This document shows, in pieces, positions 1 to 12,600 of a DNA stretch of 64,000 nucleotides (positions within the stretch are counted from its first letter, which is position 1; each line of letters begins with the position of its first letter). Both the position numbers and the translations under genes were made by a program. Under the pieces are notes generated by a model that made no database searches, was not told where the DNA came from, and saw only the letters and a list, made by a program, of their open reading frames with translations. Origin of the DNA: Ectocarpus siliculosus (taxonomy: Eukaryota > Sar > Phaeophyceae > Ectocarpales > Ectocarpaceae); NCBI GenBank assembly GCA_000310025.1, contig FN649740.1, positions 4,399,175 through 4,463,174 on the forward strand, read 5' to 3'.

Positions 1-907
1 ACGAGATTCAGTTTTAGCGGTAGGGTGCGCAGTGGCTCTCATTTAATACACCACGCCCCACGCGTGGGCAACCCAGGGTTGCATTTTTTCGTACGATACA
101 CTTGTTTGTAGATGTTGGTTGGGGTGACGTGACGAACGAAGTTGTATTTTACTTTTGTGTTTAGCCTGAAAGGAGAGGAAACAAAGAGGAAACCGTCGAC
201 TTGTACTAGCATTGTGGTGGAAGTCTGGCACGAAGGCACGCTCGTTCTCTCCCTGGCGTGACAGGTTTAAGAATTCGCCGATGCTCCCGCATTCTCTCTG
301 AGAACCGGTGCCTTTCCTTATTATGCGTCCGCCGCTGCCGCTCTACACAGTTAACCAGTACACTGCTGTTCGGCGGTCTTTTTGTTTTGGGGTCTTTGGG
401 GGCCCTGCCGCGCACATACACCTTACAGTACCACTCACCTAGCCCAAGGGTGGAGGTCCTCAACACGCGCTGCTACGTTTATTGTTGCGCGACCTCTTCT
501 GCAAGGGAAGCGAGGCTGCGCGGCTACCGATGTTCGGAATCGGACAGGATATTTTTCAGAAGCACAGAAGAAAGGTTATTTATCCCCCGGGCCCTGTATG
601 CTCTAATGCTATGGGAGAGAGGGCGTGGTCCTGCTTGACCGTCCCACCACACACCCACGTAGCATCGAGAGTCCCCACAGATGGTTATATGGAGTATTCC
701 CAGGTAGCCAAAACAACTGGAAACCGCGATCGCGGTGGGCGGTGGGCGGTGAATGAAACGACGACCTAACACAACATGATGTTGATGACATCAGTGTTTG
801 CAACAGGAAATGATTGGCGAAACACTACGCTGGAGCAAGGTTCATGTTCTGAATTCGTTTGCCTCCGACTTGGCGCCGCATCATGTCTCGTGTCCTATCT
901 CTGCCAG
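1..907. other. 5' flank, no gene resolved
   Basis: No reading frame here has recognisable protein character. The transit peptide and 5' exons of the gene that follows probably lie here, but I could not place them. Open frames such as the one at 258-638 are Arg/Ser-rich with no family resemblance. Confidence 0.4.
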
Positions 908-3900
908 CTGGAGGGTGTCAAGATCAGGAGTCTCGAGGAGTACGAGAAGAGACTATACTCGCCGTTCGACAGCGAGGAAGAGGTGCGACAGCTCTTGTGC
1001 TACTAAAGAAATTACCCGATATTCGGCGCGGCGTGGTGATGCTTTGTTTCGTTGCTGTTGCCGTCAAGGTTTTTTCTGTTGGGCCGGGTTTGCCGGCTAT
1101 GAGAGAAGGGGGGGGGCATCGTTTCAAGTGGGGTACCAGGAGAGGAAAACAGGGGGGAATTATTTTTCAAGCGTTGGCGACGGAATTCGAGGCCGTTGTT
1201 CGCAAGGCGTGTTTACTCCGGAGGCTAGGGCCGTTCTCGATAGTTCGACGGGCCTAGGGAACGAGAGGGCGAGGGGATGGGATCCAAGGGTGTTCCTCTT
1301 TTTTGAGCTTTCTACGCCTTGTTTGAAAGTGCGTCCATGTTCTGTGAGTTACATCAGATTTTCTTTGACAACAATTTTTTTTTTTTCTCCCATCATTGGA
1401 CTCTGTCGTCTGCCCCTCTGGCCCACATCCTCCACTTCTACTAGCTAGATGACCTAACCGGGGTCACATAGGAGGGGGGAGTGGGACCCCCTCCTGCGTG
1501 TCTCCGTGTGGCTGCTGGTTATGAGAGAAACGGCTTTATCGTAGACAGCCGGACGTTCGCTGTGAGTTACGGTTTTGACCTTGCTGCGCATCCTTGTCGC
1601 TCCCCTCGCACCAACCGCAGCGGATCGACCACTTTCGTCTACTGTAAATAGTTGTTTTTTGTTTCCTGTGCGAGGGATAGACGCGTGGAACCTAGCTCCC
1701 TAGTGATCTTTGACAGTTGAACCATGCGACGTTTGTATGTCTGGTTTTCTCGTCTCCTTTCGTGTTGTGCTAATATTCACCCCCACTCTTTTCTTTTTCG
1801 TGCTGTGCTAATGTACTTTTTTGGCGGTCAGGTGCCGACGGTGCTAGTGGTGGGGGCTACGGGAGAGATGGGGAGGGTGGTAGTGAGAAAACTACTCCTT
1901 AGAGGTGAGGTGGTGTTCTCCCGTTCATAGTTACTCTTTGGTCTCAGCTTTTATTGCTTTATACCTCCGTTGATCGTCGCCCTACACCATCATTCTATTT
2001 AGTAATTGTTTTTCAAGAACGGTTTCATCAAGGGTTTCATCGTTTTGATTGTAGTCACGGGTGGCGTTCGTGATCACGTTCACGTACACCAGCCGTCATA
2101 GCCGCCTCGACCACGTCGAAATCTGACGGTTTCATGAACAACGGACTCAAGGACGGTTTCATCGAGAGTTTCACTATTTTGGCTAGAACGCGGAGCTGCA
2201 ACCCGGGGCCACGCGTGTGTGTGGGAGGTTATGTCTCCATTCTTTCTCCGACCCACCACTTGTTCCTCTCTCTTCTCCGTTCCATGCACCCGTCCAAGCA
2301 CCATCTTGGTTGTAGCTAACAGCAGTCATGCCCAACCCCAACCCTACGCCAAACCTCCCCTTGTCGTTGTGAAGGGTTTTCTGTGAGGGTGCTGGTGCGA
2401 AACTTGTACTCTAGCACGCTGGACCTTCTGGGAACGGGTGCCACCTTCGCCCAGGGGGACCTGACGAACTACCGCAGCATCGTCGATGCCGTGTCTGGTG
2501 TGGACAAGGTATGCTGCTGCTGCTGTTGTTGTTGATGATGATGATGACTAAATCGTTGTGACGATTCTCGCCGGGGCGGGCGATGTGTTGGTATGCACAG
2601 TAGTATTCGAGGCCACCAACTTCATGTTTCCCCTGCATTTATTTTGTTTCTGTATTTGTTGTTCGGTTTTTTTCTCTGTTCGGGGTTTCTCTTGAGTATT
2701 ATTGCCCCCCCCCCTTTTGGCGTTTCTACAGGTTATCTTCTGTGCTCAAGCGAGGGATCCGGAGCAGGCAGAGCTTGTGGAGTTCGAGGTGGGTGCGGGT
2801 TTTTCTTTAGCAGCATCGGCCGCGTTGACGGACTGAATATACGGAAAGCATTGCTCTTTGCGGTTTTGCGCGCCGCGTGGGTGTCTTTGTTGTTTGCATC
2901 GAATGCGCTGACAGACTGCTGTCCAATGAAAATTCTCCAGTCTTCCGTTGTAGCCGGATAAAAAACGCAAAGCAGACCCTCTAGTCTTTGACCCTCCCCC
3001 CAGGCGAAGCAGCCGCGAGGTAGGTTGGACGACATGACGGTGCGTCTGTCTGTTTTTGATGCCCTCTCTTCATTCTTGTATTTATCGGGAACTTTTTGTC
3101 GTGTTCTGTTTGGGTCGTGCCATTCCGCGTAGTCCAGTAACCGCACAATACGCTATTTCCGTACCGTACGCTATTACCTTACCGTTCCATCTTCCTCACC
3201 ACTCCAGGGTCTACGGAATCTGTTAGCGGCGTTTCAGGACCAGCGGGTGGCCCTCTACGGAGATCCGTACTCCACCAAGAAGACGTTGTTCCGGTTCAAC
3301 CGAGAGGTTAGTATGGGATGGGATGGGATGGGTTGGGTTGTGGTAAGATACGGTACTCTACCAAGAACACATTGTTCCGGTTCGACCGAGAGGTGGATAT
3401 GGGATGGGATGGGATGGGATGGGATGGGTTGTGGTGTGATAGTGTACAGATGGGTGACATTGGGTGGTCCCGATTGGGATCGGATTGGAAGGCAAGGCAG
3501 CGCGCGGACGGGCAGAGGAAGGGTACATGCATGCAGCTCTCGACCACAGAGCTCCGTACATGAATAGCAGGAGCAACGGCGCAGGGCACTTCACCACCGA
3601 AAGGCTCGGCTTCTTCGTTGAGCTTGACACTTGAGAAGAAAAATACTGATAGCGCCTGCACTTAATAATTTGGTACTTAAACATTTTTTTTGCTCGAAAA
3701 CTCAACATAGAAAAACCTGAGCACCACTTTTGTGAGCTCGGTAAAGAACCCCTACATATAACCTATAGAGGGGCCACAGGGGCCTTGTAGCATGACCCTA
3801 GGAATACAGTAGAACCCCAGCCTCAACGACAACTATGAATAGAGGTTCTGAAATGCATTCGCTAACTTTAGTCTATTTTCGTAAGCCGGCCCTACATCGA

Positions 3901-5313
3901 CCCGTCATTTTTTTTTTTTTTTAGGCGGACCGCGAGCTGTGGGCGGTGGACCAGGACTCCCAGCAAAGCGCCATGTGGAAGTCGAACAAGTTCGGATACG
4001 GGACGTTCGGCAGCACCCGCATGTACGAGTCCGGGTACGCGACGGTGGAGTCTCAGCAGATCAAGCTCAACCTCTCCGGGTTCAGCGGGTAAGATGGAGC
4101 GTCAGGTGTTGGTGCTGTTACTTCCTTGGTGGGTGTTGTGGATGCATCCGGTGCAGCACTGCTGTCTTGTTGTTTCGCGAGTATTGTGCATGCTCCGGTA
4201 GGCTTCTTTTTCTTCTGTCGTGAATGTTGTGCACCCATCCAGTTCGCTGCTGGTTGTTCTTTCTTTCGGTCCACGTGCGGAATGCATGTGTTGCCGTTTC
4301 GTGTATCGCCCCGAGACGCGTATGTTTACTTGTCATCCAGCGTGCCTAGTTTACCATGGAAGGCGTCGGCGTCAATTGGACCGGTACGGTTATTTGCCAT
4401 CCTGCGTATCTAGTTTGTCACGGAAGGCATCCGCGTCAATTGGACGGGTACAAATGTAAGGCTCCACAGACTGTCAAAGCACGTTTTAATTGAATTTTTG
4501 TGTTTAGACCTCAACAAAAAAAATGCTGTTTTTTCGTTGGGGGATTATTGGTGTAGCCCCCTTTCCTTTTTGCCCCTTTTTTCGCCCCCCCCCACTTTGG
4601 CAAAGTAGGAAGGAACGATTGGCCACGGGTGATCGGTCCCAATGGGGAACAATTTTCCGTCCTTTGGAGGACGTGTAATCAATGGCCCAACCGCTATATA
4701 AGGCATGCAAAACATGAGTACCCCCTGTCTCCTACATCTATCTCCGTGCCCCCCCCCCCGCCCACGTCGTCATTGATTGGCCAGTCTTGCTGTCCGCTGC
4801 TGCGGAGACGGGAAGCCGTACCGCTTCATCCTCCGGGATAAGCAGTACGAAGAAAACGGCATCCAGTTTGAGACGGTCATCCAGGCGAGTCGATGTGTGG
4901 AGTGGAGTGGAGTGGAGTGGAGTGGAAACCCCCCCATGCTTGCTTCAGTGGCGGGGTTGCCTTTTGCCACCGCGTTTTTTTTCTGCATTAAGCCCCGTAC
5001 GTACGTGGGTTGACAAGGTGGCGGGTTTCCGTTGCTGCTGCGGTTGTTATTACTGGTTTCTTCATTGTGCTTTTTTGTCTTCTTTTTTTTTTTCTCGCTG
5101 TCGTTGCTGCCGATGGCTTCCTTTTTCTTCCTCGTCTTTCCACCGCGAGAGCTCTTCTTTTTTTTGTTCCCCACGCCTTGTTGTTGACTCTCTTTGTTGC
5201 GCCCTGCAGCGGGCGTTCGCGCGTGCTTCTGTGTTTCGCGGGTTGCGATGGTGCTGGGGCGGTGTTTGTCCCGTGTGTTACTTCTCTCCCAACTAATTAT
5301 TGATCCTTGCCCC

Positions 5314-5358
<45 letters not shown>

Positions 5359-5430
5359 AACTGCTGCCACTGCGACCGCTGGTGCAACTACTACGACTGC
5401 CTCCACTGCTGCTGCTCCTGCTTCTCCTAC

Positions 5431-5463
<33 letters not shown>

Positions 5464-8400
5464 GAACCGCTGCTTCTTCTGCTTCTTCTACCGCGGAAAC
5501 AACAACTGAATCGCATGACACCCCAAACATCTTGCTTCTCGCTGCCCCCCCCCCTCCAGACGAAGCCGAACAAGTGGCAGACGCACCGCCTCCCCTTCTC
5601 CGCGTTCGACGCCTACCTCTACGGCCAGGTGGTGCAAGGTGGGTCGGTGGGTTCTCGTTGCACTTGCTGCCACTGCCACAGCTGCTGCTGCTGCTGCTGC
5701 TCGTGCCATTTGTTTTCGACGGCAGTAAACGGTGTGACAGAAAACGGCTAAAAGCCTTTCGAGGAGCCGGGTCGCGGTGTTGTTGTCTGCTTCTTGATCC
5801 GCCAGGAAACGGTACAGCAGTACTCGGTGGTCTTGGCAATCAGCGTGGTGCTTCAGGGTCAATCCTGAGCCATCTTCCTTGTATGCCTTTCTTGTGTCCC
5901 GCAACCCCCCGGTACCGCAGGTTGCATAACGAAAGCTACCACGCCCCCTCGACCGATTTACGTACAGCAGCTCGATTACTCTAGATTACCCTCAAGGCGA
6001 GAGAGGTTGCGGTGCCGATAACTGGTGTGGTGTGGCATTGGCACACCGTCTCGTCGATAGCTTGCCGAAGATAAAAATAATTTGATTAGTGGCATCCGTT
6101 GAGAAGAACGCCCTTGGTTGTGTTCGCTCGTTTTTTGGAGCCATCCGTTTCCTAACCTGGGCGTTGGTAGCACGCGTTTTTTTTTTTTCCCGTTGTTTCC
6201 ATGAAACCACGCTAATCGAGACCATGCTCACGTCATGTTGCGTAGGAAGTACAAGATCAACAAACTAACCCTAGCGTTCACAGAAATATATATGTATATA
6301 TATGTGTATATTGTCTTGACTTCAAATCGGCGCTCACAACATTTGTTGTTTACTCCAACCCGTGGTCACACAGAAGGGTTATAGTTACAGATCTTGCACT
6401 TTGGAAACTGCTCATCTTTTTTTTTAGGAAACATGAATGTATACCCGTTCGAGACATACCCACAGTCGAAGGACATGTGTTGCAGTAATTTACAGAAGGA
6501 GGAGATCATGTTGTGTGCACGTATGTCTCAATGCTTGGTCCGTTTGTTCTGTTTCCTAGTTGTTGGTGTTGTTTTTCTTGTGTGCGTGTCTCGATGCTTG
6601 GTCTGTTCGTTCTCCTTCCTTACTGTTGATGTGTTTTTTCTTGTGTGCATGTCCTCGATGCTTGGCCTGTTCGTCCCGGTTCCCCAGCTGAGGCGGGTAT
6701 GGAAGTGGACCGAGCATCGGTGCAGCAGCTGGCGATAGGGTACAAGCGCGAGCCGGTGGACCCGTTCAACTTCATCCTCTCCTTGCACTTTGTCAAGGTG
6801 AGTGAGCGTTTGCGTGCATCCTCTCCATGCACTTCGCCAAGGCGAATGTTGGTGTGCATCCTCTCCATGCACTTTGTCAAGGTGAGTGAGCGTTTGCGTG
6901 CATCCTCTCCATGCACTTCGCCAAGGTGAATGTTGGTGTGTGTGTCTTTGTTGCTACACAGCATCAATGACGCTACTGGCCGGGTGACCAATGAAAACGC
7001 GAAGACTGTCTATATGTATTTGTATATCAGGTAGTCGTTCTCGACCGCCCGTCTGGTTGGCAAGACGGGCGCGATGAAGCCCAGCGATAGATTCCCTCTG
7101 TCGGTAAAATGGCGGTTTTGTCTCCGCCACGCTGATACCGAGTGCAGCTACATTTGTTCCCGGGGGGGTGGGAGGTGTACTCATAGTCGTGCATACCGCA
7201 GTCGTTAGACCATTGACCTCGCATCCCTACAAAGCCGGGACGGAGCACGCCGGGTTCTCACCGGACCAGGCTCTCACATCACCAAGCGCGAAGCGCCGTG
7301 AGGTATTCGGCGGGGGGGGCATTTAGAGACCCTTGCCCGTTGGCAAGACCGTTGGAAACTCTACATCCGTGTTAAGACGGAGGAAGCACGAGTCCGTGCC
7401 AATGCCCGTAGAATGCGGGTAGTTATGTTCTGTTCTTGAACACGATGCCCACCCCCCTTCGACTGGCCTCCTTGGTGTGCAGTCAATAATTTTGGCATTG
7501 TTTTGTTTTGGCCAACCCACGTCGCCCCCGCCAACGCGACCGGCGTGCTTGTTCGCTTTCCCTTCTCTTCGGCGTGTCTGCGCCCCCATTTTCTCTCAAA
7601 ATGTTGCAATGAATCCAGGTTTATCGTACCCAGATCGAGCCCGAGTTCATCTACGTGTCTTCTGCCGGGGTGCCACCGATGACTGACAGCAACTACGACC
7701 GCATCCTCGATGTAAGTATGCGGCGAGGGCACTGGATGTTTTCCGTGAAATTCCGCCTTATTTTTTGTTTCTTCTCAGTACTTCCGTGTCCATATTTTCA
7801 TCCAGAAGTGTATGTTTTGCACCAGACTGATGTTTCGACATACGGCAGGCGTACGTGAAACCGCGCTGTTCCCCTTTTGCCCTTGTGGACGGACAGCAGC
7901 ATGATTCATCAGGGGGAAAAGGTGGCACAATTATATTGCTTTCGTTTTGTGTCGGCCACTACCCTTCCTTTGCCGCCATCATCAGCGTCTAACACCCCAT
8001 ATTATCTTCTCTTCCTTCACTTGGTGGTGTCCGCTCACGCCCAGACCCTCAAGCACGAGAGCCCGAAATGCTACTACAACGCCAGGGGGGAGGAGCTGCT
8101 GCGCAAGTCGGGGCTGACGTACACGATCATCCGCGTGGAGGGTTTCAACAACCTTCCGGGAGGCATTCAGGCCATAGAGATCAAGCAGGCAAGGATACGA
8201 GGAGGAAGGGAGAGAGATTGATTGTCACGCCGAGAGCGCCTGGCGACGGTCGTACGCTCTGTGCCACAAACATCCAGACTGTTTTATTAAGTTTTTGTTT
8301 CGTTTTTTAAGACTTTGTACTGTACTTGGCTTGTGACCATGGATAGCGTCCCCGTCAGTTGGACCAGTACGGACATTAGAAGGTACTGAGCGGAGACCGG

Positions 8401-9620
8401 AACGGTTTTTAATGTTAAGACAACAACAACAACAACAACAGCAACAACAACAACTAGGCTTTTCAAGTTTATCGAAGCTGAGATGCACGTGGACCCTACA
8501 CTCTCCTGGCCTTGGTCGTTGTTTCCGAATCGATTTGCGCAACTGTGTGTTCCCCCGCACTCTTTGGGGTAGTCTTTGGTCTTCGTCGCCTGTCTTTACT
8601 CTTACCGTTACCTTTACCCTTTCACTTAACCGTTCCTTTTCCCCCTTCCCCCGCCTCCGTCCTCTTGAGGGCGCGCGGCCAATGGTCTATCGACAACCCA
8701 TGGTATATAATACGGCGTGCAAGACATGAGTCCCCCCCCCCCCCCCCCGGAGGCGATGTCCCCCCCCGTGTTTGCCATCGGGGATGAATTTTCGCCGCTT
8801 GGCAGCGATGTTGTAAAACAAGCCAACTCGCTTCGTGAGCTCGGCAACCAGGTTACCGCTTTTTTTTGCCTCCGGTTTGTATATTTTTGCGGTACCCATA
8901 ATGATGAGCGAGTAGATTATGTCGTTCGGGGTCGAGAACCCTCACTCCGCGCAAGGGGGATGATCGCACCACTTTGTGTGAAATTGGTCAAGCACCCTCG
9001 AGGCAGTTATACAGCGCTTATAGCTGTCTCTGGAAGCGAAAGCACCAGAAAATAGACTAAGTCATGATCAGCTGTCATCCGTACCCTAGGAAGTAAGCAC
9101 AAGATGCCGAACACCCTTAGCAGGATGCAGCGCACCTTTCATGCGACTCGCCGAATACCTCACGGCGCTTCGCGCTTGGTGACGTGATAGCCTGGTCCGG
9201 TGAGAACCCGGCGTGCTCCGTCCCGGCTTTGTAGGGATGCGAGGTCAATGGTCTAACGACTACGACATGCACGACTATGAGTACACCCCCCCCCTCCGTG
9301 CCTCCGTTGTTTGTTTTTTTTTCGGCAGGACGCGGAGAAACGTGAGCATTCGGTCCCTTTCCTTTTTGGCCTTTCGCTTAACCGTTCCTTTACCCCGCCC
9401 TCGCCCCCGTGCCTCCGTTTTTTTTTTTTTTCGGCAGGACCCGGAGAATGTGAGCAAGGTTTCGAGGGCCGACGCGGCAGAGATCACGGTGCAGTGCTTG
9501 CTGGACCCGCGAGCGTGCAACCTGGCGCTCTACACGACGACCGCGAGGCAAGCGCCTTCGGCGGCAAATCCGGACCAGAAAATGACGACACAGCTTAGCC
9601 GCCTGAGGCCGAACACGTAG
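908..9620 (+). CDS. HCF173-type atypical SDR with inserted CIA30 domain
   Basis: Probable plastid factor like plant HCF173, which is needed for psbA mRNA translation and photosystem II assembly (family knowledge). Exons: 1832-1904, 2375-2508, 2732-2788, 3004-3039, 3208-3306, 3925-4088, 4785-4884, 5560-5638, 6688-6797, 7619-7711, 8045-8188 and 9438-9620 (TAG stop), all in matching phase, 423 residues. A phase-0 exon at 908-982 probably precedes them. Seen in order: a Rossmann start with VVGATGEMGR; FSVRVLVRN and GDLTNYRSIVDAV; a linker ending LRNLLAAFQD; a CIA30-like block (GDGKPYRFILRD, HRLPFSAFDAY, NFILSLHFV); then the returning SDR half (FIYVSSAGV, YYNARGEELLRKSGLTYTII, VSRADAAEI). A CIA30 insert splitting an SDR fold is the HCF173 arrangement; another plant SDR-CIA30 paralogue is the alternative. 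Introns after 4884 and 8188 use GC donors. The N terminus is incomplete, so a transit peptide cannot be judged. Confidence 0.82.
3307..3440 (+). repeat. Tandem copy of exon 3' edge plus ATGGG satellite
   Basis: The intron begins with GGGAT/ATGGG pentamers. At about 3347-3400 it then repeats the last 45 bases of the preceding exon, with the donor region, in diverged form. A second run of GGGAT pentamers follows. The arrangement reads as a duplication across the exon-intron junction. Confidence 0.8.
4323..4460 (-). repeat. Dispersed repeat R2, partial and internally doubled
   Basis: Two tandem segments containing a TGGACCGGTACGG / TGGACGGGTACAA core match, in inverse, the R2 family whose better copies are at 8307, 16778, 36677 and 37408. 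Confidence 0.5.
5311..5470 (+). repeat. CTG trinucleotide tracts in an intron
   Basis: About fourteen CTG units around 5314-5357, and a second run near 5431-5463, sit in the intron before the exon at 5560. Frames through them give poly-Cys, poly-Ala or poly-Leu and are not taken as coding. Confidence 0.9.
6798..6945 (+). repeat. Intronic tandem repeat derived from exon edge and donor
   Basis: Three further copies of a roughly 40-44 bp unit follow the exon ending at 6797. Each carries CATCCTCTCC.TGCACTT and a CAAGGTGA or CAAGGCGA junction. The true exon end and donor form the first unit, so the array contains decoy 5' splice sites. Confidence 0.85.
7160..7318 (-). repeat. Dispersed repeat R1, truncated copy
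   Basis: Starts in a G-run, then reads GTGTACTCATAGTCGTGCAT and runs to the GAGGTATTCGGC segment. It matches the complement of 9140-9290 and, in the same orientation, 56713-56860. Only one end of the element is present. Confidence 0.8.
8307..8455 (-). repeat. Dispersed repeat R2 with GTT-rich end
   Basis: The complement reads a (GTT)n run, CTTAACATTAAAAACCGTTC, then a TGTCCGTACTGG block and a TGGTCACA block, the same order as the copies at 16778, 36677 and 37408. Confidence 0.75.
8739..9290 (+). repeat. Dispersed repeat R1, near full-length copy
   Basis: About 550 bp bounded by C-runs (about 8739-8756 and 9287-9294), lying inside the last intron of the SDR/CIA30 gene. It is the inverse of 56713-57400 along its length, including the GTTGTAAAACAAGCC, TCGAGGCAGTTA-type and GGGATGCGAGGTCAATGGTC blocks. 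No coding capacity, no clear long inverted termini and no target duplication were seen. Confidence 0.8.
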
Positions 9621-12600
9621 ATACAGCGGTGGCGGTGGCGGCAGAGCGCGGAGCTTAGCCCCGAGTTCATTCACGTTTACGACGGTGGTGTGGCAACGAT
9701 GACCGGGTTATTGCCTCTGGGTCGGCGGGGGGCACCCGCGGAAGAAGAATGAAAAACACGGTGTAACAGCCGGGGGGAGGAGGGGGAGGTCGGGTTGAAA
9801 ATGTCTGTGTTCGACTTTTTTCAGACCTGCATAAGACACGTGAGAAAGCATGGCCGTGATGCAATATGGCTCTGTTCTTACGACGGCTAGGCAGCGGCCG
9901 CGGCAGAACAGCCCGATAGTAGTCTGCGGAGGAACGCACGTGTGCCTCCGTCAGCGGCATCAGAGGGGAGGGCGAGGAGGAGAGACGGGAGGCCGGACCC
10001 GACAGAGAGGAAAGTAACACGCACGCGGGGCCGCACGCCACGATGACCCAAGCGCCTTGCCTTGCAATCGTAGCGTGCGACGGGGTCCACGTCGAGTTTT
10101 TGTCACATCTACCAAGATAAGCGGATAGAGTCAACCTCTCTCTCATCGGAGGTGGGGGATGTTAACTAATAGAGACACAGAAGACATGATCGAAAAAACG
10201 CTGAACGTGTCTCTCTAAGGAACGGCGATTTTTGTTTGAGGCGTACAGTGGTAGTCGTTAGGAAAGGGTTGGTTTGCCTGCGCGTTCCCGACATTGTTGG
10301 GGTGGACGGGTGCGGCGTAAACAGACCGGGGGGGGAGGGGGGCACGCAGACTTGTCCATTGGCCGGCAGGGTGGCGCCGGCCGTTGTGCTGTGCCTTGAT
10401 AAAACGTTCGGCCATTTCGATTACCTCCCGACACGATGATGGAGAGGGTGGATGCGCATGATGTGCCTCTCCTGCTTCAACTGACGTTTTTATTTCTCCC
10501 CAGAATAGCTGGCGATCAATGTAATTAGGTCGTCGAGCGTGTTGCATTCGGTCCCGTTTGATGGGACGACCTATCACTAGAATCAGGGAAAAGTCCCCCC
10601 CCCCCCCGCTTTGTAGATGCGCTCGCAATTCAGATGAACCCTGAAGGCGGTGGTCAAGGATTTGTTTTCTCGAGCGTTGTTTTGTCTCTTTCGTTCTGCT
10701 TGCTGGGCGAGGGATAGCCTCCGTGCGATCATTGTTTTTCGAGAGGTACGTCGGGTAGCGACCGGGGCTGCCATACGCGTGTGAACGCCTCTCGAAGCTG
10801 TACCGTGGTCGTTAGTGAGAGTCGTGACAACGGGGTCTTGATTCGACATTTCGAAGAAGCTTCTTCTTCTGTGCTTCTCGCCCCCCGGCAGACCGGTGAT
10901 TGGTGTGCCTGCTGTTGTAGTTGGGGATACATGCATGCATGCGTTGCACGGATCAAGGTCGAGTCGGCTCCCGAGGTTGCACCCTAGACTCGAGTGAGTT
11001 TGATGTTGTTTCTCATAGGTGAGGTGAAGGTAGGTACATACGAGTATCCCTTTAGATAAGAGCAAGCCTTCCGCTTCGTGTGTATCGGAACGGTTTCATG
11101 TTTAGTGGTGGTGGAGAAGGGAGAAAAATATTTATGATGTTGTTTGTATATTTGCCAACGGCGAGAAGCGAAGGGACCCTACGGGCTACATGCATGAGGG
11201 TGAGGTGTTGTGCCCGAGTCATATGGCTTCTACATAGGTATTCCCCTCTTACACCCGGTTTAGAGGACAAAGTTTTTTGTTTTTCACAGCGCTACTTGTG
11301 AACATGGGGCGATGATCTCTTCCCGATCGCATGTACGCACATGCCGTACAATATGTGCCCCTGAAACACGCTAAGCCGCAGTTGTATTCTAGAGGAATCT
11401 CTTCGTCCTCGTTTCCTCCGTTGAAGAGGGTGAATAGACTAAATTCCCATTTTCTTTCTTTTCTTTTTTTTTGTCGCTGTGAGGTTGCTCCGAAGCGAGA
11501 GGCTGATGTCTGGCGAGCTCCTCCGTTCAAAAATCCTCGGTAGTAAAAAGTGATATGGGATGAACCTGGTTGTCTCTGGTAGACAGGAGGAAGAGTGGTT
11601 TGGACTCACTTTGGTTGGTTCCTCTGACAAGCTGTCGGTCTTTTAGGTATTGGCACCAATCAAGTTCCTTCATTCTGCATCACTACTACCCTCCGTGGCG
11701 CTTACACCCATCACAGCGCGATGTGTCAAGTCGAAATACTCGCTTTTCGGCCGCATCGCCTCGCGTCGCGATTTTCCTTCTTGGCACCGTTTGTGCACAA
11801 ACATGCGCTGTCGACGGGCGGAGTCACCTTCCTGTTGGCCAGAAACCACCTCGACACAAGTTAAATTTACGCCGCAGAGAGAGAGAAAAGGTGCCCGCAG
11901 TTTTCTGATTGGTCGATTTTTTTGGAAGGAAAATTCCTGTGTGCGGAAAATTCCATGAACGGCCGGTGATGACATCCACGGTCATGACGTAACCTCTTGA
12001 AAAAAAAAAAAAAATCAAATTCGCCGTGGGTGACTGATTGGACTGATGATGACGCCAGACTTACACGGGAATCGCTGACCACACTTTCCTGTGCCCCGGA
12101 CGAACGCATTTACTCCTGGCTGCTACGATCCACCCGACGCTGGGTGGTGTTGAACCCACCATCCCCGCCCCTCTTCTAGTGTTGTTTTTTGTCGCGCCCA
12201 CACGACGACGGACGGTCTTTGAAAAAAAAACGAGGCACACAGCAGGGACAAATCTGGACGGGAAACATTCGCCGCAGGAAACACCGACACACTCTCACAA
12301 GTACATCCCCCCCTCACAAGAGAAGAGTTTTTTCTACATTACAGCCGCGTCTTTACCACATACGGAGTCATCGCCTGACAGATATATTGTCATCAGCCAA
12401 CGGTGCCACCACCGTGGTTGACGCTTCGGGTAAAAAAAGAGAAAAATTGTGTCGTCTCATTTCAAAGAGAAAATGGCACGGGCAACCACAGCAGCTGTAT
12501 CATCAACACATGCCACCAGCTACCGGTGGTGCTACGTGGAGCAGGTAGACCAGGCCGCACACCACTCACAGGCAGGAGCAACGGGTGGCGGTACACGGGG

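Noticed and set aside
5194-5751. Long plus- and minus-strand frames rich in Cys, Ser, Ala or Leu runs
   Set aside because: They are translations of CTG/CAG tracts inside an intron of the SDR/CIA30 gene; the true exon at 5560-5638 uses one frame only.
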